A DNA stretch of 64,000 bases from positions 62,001 through 126,000 of the forward strand of contig NZ_BMQA01000020.1 in NCBI RefSeq assembly GCF_014647875.1. The letters run 5' to 3'. The notes below the pieces were generated by a model. That model did no database searches and was not told the origin of the DNA. It worked only from the letters and a program-made list of their open reading frames with translations. Made by a program: the position numbers and the translations under genes. Positions 59,236-64,000 of this stretch are shown here, piece by piece (the stretch's first letter is position 1; each line of letters opens with the position of its first letter). Source of the stretch: Streptomyces brasiliensis. GTDB lineage: Bacteria; Actinomycetota; Actinomycetes; Streptomycetales; Streptomycetaceae.

Positions 59236-59712
59236 TCAGCCGTGGAAGTGGCTGCGCTTGATGACGGCCTTGCGGATGTGGACCGTGCTGCCGTTGCGTC
59301 CGCCGCTGATGGTGCGGGCGGGGGTGCGCCAGGCGAGGACGGCGAGGGCGACCCACAGCAGGGCGCCGGAGCCGAGTCCGGCGGCGGCGTTGATGACCTC
59401 TCCGATGCCGTAGCCGACCCCGGTGGCGAGGGCGCCGCCTCCGAGACCGGCTCCGAGGAAGCGCTGTGCGATGAGGTCCAGCAGGGGCAGCGGGGTCAGG
59501 TCGCGCGGCTCCGGCATGGGCATGGGGGGCGGAGCGAGGTGCTTGGGCATGGGGACCATGCGGCCGTAGGCGTCGGGCACCCAGACCACCGCGCCGCGCT
59601 CGGCGGCCAGTTCGACGGCCGCCACGTCGGGCGCGTACAGGCTGAGTGCTGGCGGGTCGTAGCCGAGGGCAGCCTGGGTGTCCGGCCGCGCGGCGGGAAT
59701 GTGCTCGCTCAT
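59236..59712 (-). CDS. SpdD-like membrane protein, element 2
   Basis: 158 aa from the ATG at 59712 (AGGAG upstream). The soluble N-terminal part has YDPPALSLYAPDVAAVELA and AVVWVPDAYGRMVPMPKHLA. It is followed by a Pro/Met-rich linker, two membrane segments (GAGLGGGALATGVGYGIG, LGSGALLWVALAVLAW) and a basic tail ending IKRSHFHG. Position and shape fit SpdD proteins of Streptomyces plasmids. It is unrelated in sequence to the 200-aa membrane protein at the same place in element 1. Confidence 0.7.
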   Translation of the reverse strand: MSEHIPAARPDTQAALGYDPPALSLYAPDVAAVELAAERGAVVWVPDAYGRMVPMPKHLAPPPMPMPEPRDLTPLPLLDLIAQRFLGAGLGGGALATGVGYGIGEVINAAAGLGSGALLWVALAVLAWRTPARTISGGRNGSTVHIRKAVIKRSHFHG

Positions 59713-59726
59713 GGCGGGATCTCCTG

Positions 59727-59921
59727 TCATTTGCCGAGTTGGGCGATGGCGTCGGCGGAGGCCTGGACGAGGTTGTGGATGGGCTCGTAGGCGCCGGTCC
59801 CGGCGGTGAAGAACCCGAAGAGGAACAGCGCCAGGGCGGCGCCGCCCCCGGCGGAGCGGGTCTTGACGGCGAGGGCGGAGGCGGCGCCGAACAGCAGGAC
59901 GGCGGAGATGTTGAGGATCAT
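59727..59921 (-). CDS. 64-residue membrane protein, element 2
   Basis: Two hydrophobic helices (ISAVLLFGAASALAV, ALALFLFGFFTAGTGA) and a short tail ending IAQLGK. It is the positional counterpart of the 62-aa protein at 42094 in element 1, with weak sequence similarity (TAGTGAYEPIHNLV versus ASTGAADTVNQLT). Confidence 0.75.
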   Translation of the reverse strand: MILNISAVLLFGAASALAVKTRSAGGGAALALFLFGFFTAGTGAYEPIHNLVQASADAIAQLGK

Positions 59922-59951
59922 CGGGAGCCTTCCGGGCTGAGGGGATGTGGG

Positions 59952-60206
59952 TCAGTCGGTGGTGCCGGCGCGGTAGATGCGGGCCCAGCGGTTGTAGAGC
60001 CAGCGGCCGGTGCGGATGCGCTTGCCGGTGGCCTTGCAGCGGCGGCAGTCCTTGCCGCGCTTGGGCCGTCCCTTGCGGTCGGTCTTGAGCGCGTGGCCCA
60101 TGCCGGAGCACTTGCGGCAGTCGCCGAACGGGGAGGCCACACACAGCCCGCCGTAACCGACAGTGACGACTATCAGGCAGGCGACAGCAAGGAGGATGGG
60201 GGTCAT
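59952..60206 (-). CDS. 84-residue membrane protein with CxxCxGxG-type motifs, element 2
   Basis: From the ATG at 60206. A membrane helix (LLAVACLIVVTVGYGGLCVAS), then CRKCSGMG, KGRPKRGKD, CRRCKATGKR and the conserved end GRWLYNRWARIYRAG. It is clearly homologous to the element 1 protein at 42302 (about two thirds of positions the same by eye). Conservation of the Cys pairs and the KGRPKRGK stretch supports a real function. Confidence 0.85.
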   Translation of the reverse strand: MTPILLAVACLIVVTVGYGGLCVASPFGDCRKCSGMGHALKTDRKGRPKRGKDCRRCKATGKRIRTGRWLYNRWARIYRAGTTD

Positions 60207-60300
60207 CAGATGCCCTCCAGGGCGGTTTTCGGGGGTTTCCGCAGGTGACGTGCTATCCGCTAGATCACAGGTGGGAGTGGCTTTGTGGTGCTAGCGGGGG

Positions 60301-60336
60301 TGCTACCGGTAGCAGGTGTGGGTGCTACCGGTAGCA
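60301..60336. promoter_or_regulatory. candidate clt/TraB recognition site, element 2
   Basis: TGCTACCGGTAGCA, a 14-bp perfect palindrome, at 60301-60314 and again at 60323-60336, exactly 22 bp apart; the second extends to 18 bp (60321-60338). It lies 12-47 bp past the traB stop, the same place and spacing as in element 1, but with another sequence. Confidence 0.65.
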
Positions 60337-60347
60337 CCGTGCCGGGG

Positions 60348-62579
60348 CTATGCGGCGCCCGGCTTTTCGTTACGCTCCGCAATCACCTTGAGGAGGTCGG
60401 CGCGGACGATCCCGCGCCGGGTGGTGCGGGTACCGTCGTCGGTCGTCCCCGCCACGTCGCGGGTCTTGATGCCGTGCGGCTTCAGTGCGGACGTGACGTT
60501 CTCGCCCTTCCAGCCGCCGTAGACGTCGGGCCGGAGTTCGGCGAGTCGGGCGGCGATCCGCTCGTTCCACACCCGCTCCTCCCTCTCCGGCACCACGGCC
60601 GCAACGTCGGCGAGCAGGTCGTAGGACGGACCGGTGACAGCCTCGGGTGCCTCCCCGAGCGCGTAGCCGGACAGGAGTCCCGCCTTCTCACGGACGGTTC
60701 GGGCGCGGGCAGCGACGGCCACGGCGCCGGGCGCGTCCACGAAGGAGCCGTAGACGATCCGGGCGTCCGCGCCCTCACCGACGAAGTAGTGCAGGCCCTT
60801 GTCCCCCCACGCGAACATCGTGGCCCGCACACCGCGCTTGTAGGAGGACGTGCCGAGCACCATGTCGTTCTCGGTCTGACCCATTACCTTCATGCACCAC
60901 CGGGCCCCCGCGTTCGCGCTGATGCCGGTGGGCAGGGACTTCGCGTCCGGCCGCTGGGTGGCCAGCAGCAGCACGATCCCGGTCGCGGGACCGCGCTTGA
61001 CCAGGTCGGTCGCGATCTCCTCGAACTCCTTGCCGTGCTCCGCGTGCTCGAACAGCACCTGGCACTCATCCACCCCGATCACGATCGGGTGCAGACCGAG
61101 CGAGCGCTTGTCGGCGAGAGCGCTGGTCACCTTGGACTCGGGGCAGATGTCCCGGGGCAGCGACCGGATCACTTTGGTGCGCCGCCGCAGTTCCTCACGC
61201 AGGGCGCGGAAGTCGTGAAGCGCGTACTGGATTGTCTCGTCTTCCTCGCCGACGCCGTGCCGGTGGGAGACGGCCTCGCCGACCGGGTCGAGGTCGCCGG
61301 TGCCCTTCATGTCGTAGGTGTGCAGCTCCGTGCGCGGGTCGAGGGCGGCGATGAGCAGCAGCAGCCGCAGAAGGAACGTCTTGCCCATGCGGGGGATCGC
61401 GCCGATGACCCCGGCGATGAACATCAGGGTGACGGACACCCAGCGTCCGCGCTGGTCCGTGCCGTACGGGATGGCCTTGAACAGGTCGACCGTGCCGGAC
61501 TTGAACAGCGGCCATGCGGGCTTGGGTGCTGACTTCAGGTCCTGGTCACCGACCCACAGCACCAGGCGTCCGGTGTGTTCGTCGGAGACGGCCTCTGGCC
61601 ACACGCAGCCCAGCGGCCGGCGCAGACCCGACGCGAGACGTTCGCGGCGCTCGATGACATCGGTGACGGTGACGCCGTAGGGGAGGTTGCCCTCCGCCCG
61701 CCATCCGGGCCCGTCGCGGGTGATCGGGGCGGTGAACTCGAACCCGTCCCGCCCCTTGGCCTGCGCCTGATTGATCGCGGGAATGCCCAGCGCCCCGAGC
61801 GCCCGCAGGACAATGTCGGAGGTGAGTTTGGATGCCTTGGGGACTTCCACAGCCCTGTGGATAACCGGGGCGTCGGCCTTGCGCCCGGCGGCGCCGAGCG
61901 CCATCACGACCGCGCCGACCGAGACGGCTTGCAGCCAGTCGGGGGCAAGGACGTACAGGGCGAGCGCGAGGGCGAGGCCGACGAACATGCCCAGCACGGC
62001 CACCAGGGTGCGCAGTCGCACGCGGCCGTCGCGCTGCCGCGACAGCTTCAGGTACTCGGCCGCGTCCTCACGCCGGACGGCGGCCAGTCGGACCGGTTCG
62101 CCCTCTCGGTCGGCGACCCATCGCATCGTGCCGCCCACGAACCGGGCCAGCCCGGTCGGCGCCTGCATCGTCAGACGGGCGGCATACACCGGGGAGCGCA
62201 GGGCGTGGTAGGCGGCGGCGTGCGTGTAGTGACGGGCCACCCACGCAGCGGCGGTCTTGAGTTCGGCAAGCGAGCGCAGCCAGACGGGTACCACGTCGCG
62301 ACGCTTGGCGGCGGCGAGCCGACCGAGGTAGCCGGGCCCGGCCGCCTTCACGGTCGGAGAGTCGACCATCACGCGCGCAGTCGGGTCGGCCGACTCCATC
62401 CCCGACTCACCCGGAGCCGATTCACACGACCGGTCGGCGTCGGGTCGGGCGGTCGGGTCGGCCGACTCGGAACGGGCCGACCGCGCCTCGTCGAGGTCGA
62501 CCACCTCGCCTCCGGAGTCGGCGGCCATCTCGGCTTCCAGCCGGTTGAAGAGTTCGTTGTCGTCGTCAGGGTGCTTCAC
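60348..62579 (-). CDS. FtsK/SpoIIIE-type DNA translocase for conjugal transfer (TraB/TraSA), element 2
   Basis: 743 aa from the GTG at 62579 (GAAGGAAG 6 nt upstream). The acidic N-terminus has ESADP repeats, followed by two membrane helices (LVAVLGMFVGLALALALYVLAP, SVGAVVMALGAAG). The motor has Walker A IGAIPRMGKTFLLR, Walker B PIVIGVDECQVLF and ATQRPDAKSLPTGISANAG. The C-terminal winged helix (IAARLAELRPDVYGGW, TSALKPHGIKTRDVAG) differs more from element 1 than the motor does, which matches the different palindromes next to each gene. Walker A has Arg where element 1 has Gly (GAMPGMGKT). Confidence 0.95.
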   Translation of the reverse strand: MKHPDDDNELFNRLEAEMAADSGGEVVDLDEARSARSESADPTARPDADRSCESAPGESGMESADPTARVMVDSPTVKAAGPGYLGRLAAAKRRDVVPVWLRSLAELKTAAAWVARHYTHAAAYHALRSPVYAARLTMQAPTGLARFVGGTMRWVADREGEPVRLAAVRREDAAEYLKLSRQRDGRVRLRTLVAVLGMFVGLALALALYVLAPDWLQAVSVGAVVMALGAAGRKADAPVIHRAVEVPKASKLTSDIVLRALGALGIPAINQAQAKGRDGFEFTAPITRDGPGWRAEGNLPYGVTVTDVIERRERLASGLRRPLGCVWPEAVSDEHTGRLVLWVGDQDLKSAPKPAWPLFKSGTVDLFKAIPYGTDQRGRWVSVTLMFIAGVIGAIPRMGKTFLLRLLLLIAALDPRTELHTYDMKGTGDLDPVGEAVSHRHGVGEEDETIQYALHDFRALREELRRRTKVIRSLPRDICPESKVTSALADKRSLGLHPIVIGVDECQVLFEHAEHGKEFEEIATDLVKRGPATGIVLLLATQRPDAKSLPTGISANAGARWCMKVMGQTENDMVLGTSSYKRGVRATMFAWGDKGLHYFVGEGADARIVYGSFVDAPGAVAVAARARTVREKAGLLSGYALGEAPEAVTGPSYDLLADVAAVVPEREERVWNERIAARLAELRPDVYGGWKGENVTSALKPHGIKTRDVAGTTDDGTRTTRRGIVRADLLKVIAERNEKPGAA

Positions 62580-62656
62580 TGAAGCTTCCTTCTCTCTGGG
62601 AGGGATACGGGGCCCGGCCGCTGCTTTGGTCGGTTGAGACCGGGCCCCGTTGCTGG

Positions 62657-63040
62657 TCAGGCGGCGCGCTGTTCCTCGGGGTAGGCGCAGAGGAGGCACA
62701 TCCCGAGCGATGTCGGGATGCAGTAGCTGTAGGTGATCCGGCAGTTGGGGCAGGTGCGGCGGGCGAGCATCGCCAGGGCGAGCGCACCCCACTTGCGCGA
62801 CGTCATCGGCCGGACCGGCATCGCGCGGTCGACGCGGTAGAGGTAGGCGACCTGCACCCCTGCCTTCCGGCCGCGGTGACGTCGCATGACCTGAGCGGCG
62901 ACCGGCTGTCCGCCGGGCCGCAGCCCGGCCACACGCAACTGCCGGCGGGTGGCGTAGCCGTCCGGGGCGAATCGCCACGGGTACGTGGGGACTCCGAACC
63001 GGGCACCGGTCGGGTCGAAGCATTTGCCGTAGGCGGACAT
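62657..63040 (-). CDS. RRQ-motif zinc-binding-type protein, element 2
   Basis: 127 aa from the ATG at 63040, sharing one base with the GGDEF stop. PTYPWRFAPDGYATRRQLRVAGLRPGG contains the RRQ(R)L motif. YLYRVDRAMPVRPMTSRKW and a C-terminal zinc ribbon RRTCPNCRITYSYCIPTSLGMCLLC follow. I recall this as the 'RRQRL motif-containing zinc-binding protein' family of Streptomyces plasmids and AICEs. Role unknown; position between GGDEF and traB. Confidence 0.8.
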   Translation of the reverse strand: MSAYGKCFDPTGARFGVPTYPWRFAPDGYATRRQLRVAGLRPGGQPVAAQVMRRHRGRKAGVQVAYLYRVDRAMPVRPMTSRKWGALALAMLARRTCPNCRITYSYCIPTSLGMCLLCAYPEEQRAA

Positions 63041-63690
63041 CAGGCGGCCACCCCCACGACCGGCACATCGGTCCGGGCACCGGAGCGGCCGGCCCGCCGT
63101 CCGGTGACGGTGGCGAACAGTCGCCCCAGCCCCGCCCGGCGGGTTCCGGCGCAGGCTTGCTTGGCCGCGTACATGGCCTCATCGGCCCGCCGGAGCAGCG
63201 CGGAGAGGTCGTCGTCGGGGAAGTCGGCGGCGCGTACCCAGCCGAGGGAGACCGTGGTGCGTGCGGCCGGGTCCTGGCCGTCGACCGGGCGGGCGAGCAC
63301 GCCGTGCAGCACGGCGAGCATGTCGGCGGCGGTGCCGTGGTCGTCGATGAGCACGGCGGCGAATTCATCGCCCCCGAGCCGCCCGGCGACCCCGCTGCGG
63401 CCGACGTGGTGGGCGAGGCGGTCGGCCGTCGCCGTCAGCAGCGCGTCTCCGGCCGCGTGGCCGAAGGTGTCGTTGATCTGCTTGAAGCGGTCGACGTCGG
63501 CCAGCACCACGACCGCCCGTGAGTCCCGCAGCAGGGCAGTGGCGCGGCGGGTGAATGCCTCGCGCGTCCGCAGCCCAGTCAGCGGGTCACGGCGGGCGAC
63601 GTTCAGGCGGCGCCGTAGCCACAGCGTGTGCGCCGTCCAGCCGGAGGCGACCGGCGCCGCCGCGGCCAGCATGGTCACCAGGGTGTTCAT
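63040..63690 (-). CDS. membrane-anchored GGDEF protein (diguanylate cyclase type), element 2
   Basis: 216 aa from the ATG at 63690, overlapping the DUF2637 stop. It is collinear with the element 1 protein and the same length: an N-terminal membrane helix, RDPLTGLRTREAF, LADVDRFKQINDTFGHAAGD, the active site RLGGDEFAAVL and DEAMYAAKQACAG. The inhibitory RxxD site is absent here too (RSGV). The catalytic residues are intact in both copies although the proteins have diverged, so activity seems to be kept by selection. Confidence 0.92.
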   Translation of the reverse strand: MNTLVTMLAAAAPVASGWTAHTLWLRRRLNVARRDPLTGLRTREAFTRRATALLRDSRAVVVLADVDRFKQINDTFGHAAGDALLTATADRLAHHVGRSGVAGRLGGDEFAAVLIDDHGTAADMLAVLHGVLARPVDGQDPAARTTVSLGWVRAADFPDDDLSALLRRADEAMYAAKQACAGTRRAGLGRLFATVTGRRAGRSGARTDVPVVGVAA

Positions 63691-64000
63691 GCCGCCGCCC
63701 CCTCGGTCCTCTCGTCGTCTCCGTCGACGGAGTGCAGGCGGCGCCCCTCGGCGCGCTCGTTCAGCAACAAGTCGCGCAGCACCCGGGAGTTGGCAGCCGA
63801 GCAGTGCAGCGTGGTCCGGATGGCTTCCGCGTTGATCGCGTCATCGCCCCAGTCAGCCGTGGCCTCACGCGCCTCAGCGAGCAGCTCAGCCGGGGTCCGC
63901 GACGTCTTGGCCGTCTTGGCCTTGCCCTTGGCACCGGTCGCACGCTTGCGCGGCGCCTTGGGCGCCTCGGGCGTCGGCTTCTCCGTCTGCTGCGGCGGCA
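63687..64000 (-). CDS. DUF2637 protein, C-terminal part only, element 2
   Basis: The 103 codons before the stop are inside the window; the start lies beyond 64000. The Lys/Pro-rich linker (TEKPTPEAPKAPRKRATGAK) and the helical tail (TPAELLAEAREATADWGDDAI, then NAEAIRTTLHCSAANSRVLRDL) match the end of the element 1 DUF2637 protein. The membrane part is not visible. Confidence 0.85.
   Translation of the reverse strand, partial: PPQQTEKPTPEAPKAPRKRATGAKGKAKTAKTSRTPAELLAEAREATADWGDDAINAEAIRTTLHCSAANSRVLRDLLLNERAEGRRLHSVDGDDERTEGAAA

Larger units (their letters stand above)
53368..64000. mobile_element. AICE element 2, incomplete (runs off the window)
   Basis: From the second att rightward: cargo SUKH-type gene, then int, xis, helicase, primase-polymerase, small membrane genes, traB, zinc protein, GGDEF and DUF2637, in the same order and strand as in element 1. 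The right att must lie beyond 64000. The backbone is homologous throughout, but ssb and the TGT-like gene are absent and replaced by an unrelated 154-aa gene. Confidence 0.9.

Overview
The window is high-GC actinobacterial chromosome, almost certainly Streptomyces. The evidence is the third-position GC bias, GTG/TTG starts with GGAGG-type leaders, an atpIBEFHAGDC operon, an Arg/Gly-rich Rho and a chiS-chiR-chiC chitinase cluster. As far as I recall, the core gene order matches the region around SCO5350-SCO5380 of S. coelicolor. No species can be named from sequence alone.

Bases 1-33,500 are conserved core chromosome. They hold the tail of a cobalamin adenosyltransferase gene, a membrane protein, the two-component pair and secreted chitinase (+ strand), and a DUF2550 protein. 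The F1Fo ATP synthase operon follows (minus strand, 5.3-13.1 kb). Next comes a long minus-strand housekeeping block: GlcNAc-1-P transferase, SHMT, a phosphatase-like protein with its catalytic Cys replaced, Sua5, PrmC, RF1, L31, an LCP protein, a secreted trypsin-like protease, rho, thrB, thrC, hom, lysA, an ArgRS-like protein without a catalytic core, and a receiver-domain protein.

A tRNA-Arg(CCG) gene at 33,498-33,569 is the attachment site for a tandem array of actinomycete integrative and conjugative elements (AICEs). A 44-bp copy of the tRNA 3' half recurs at 53,368-53,411, bounding element 1 (about 19.9 kb). Element 2 starts at that repeat and runs off the window. Both carry int, xis, a RecA-like helicase, a primase-polymerase, small membrane proteins, an FtsK/TraB translocase, a Cys-rich small protein, a GGDEF protein and a DUF2637 protein, mostly as one minus-strand operon with 4-nt stop/start overlaps. 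Their non-coding signals sit in the same places but differ in sequence: iterons at the 3' end of the helicase gene, two palindromes 22 bp apart just after traB, and 9-bp direct repeats 11 bp apart beside att. This looks like co-evolved, element-specific recognition.

Element 1 carries accessory genes: SSB, a TGT/DpdA-like base exchange enzyme, an HTH regulator, a kinase-like protein with a double GntR regulator, and a DUF6119/TIGR04141-like protein (candidate defence gene). Its left end is a palimpsest. Next to att lies the 3' end of a dead third integrase, split by a 1.8-kb unit with 18-bp terminal inverted repeats and a 3-bp target duplication. That unit carries an SDR oxidoreductase, its Rrf2 regulator and a truncated transposase. 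Element 2 carries a tandem SMI1/KNR4 protein next to att.
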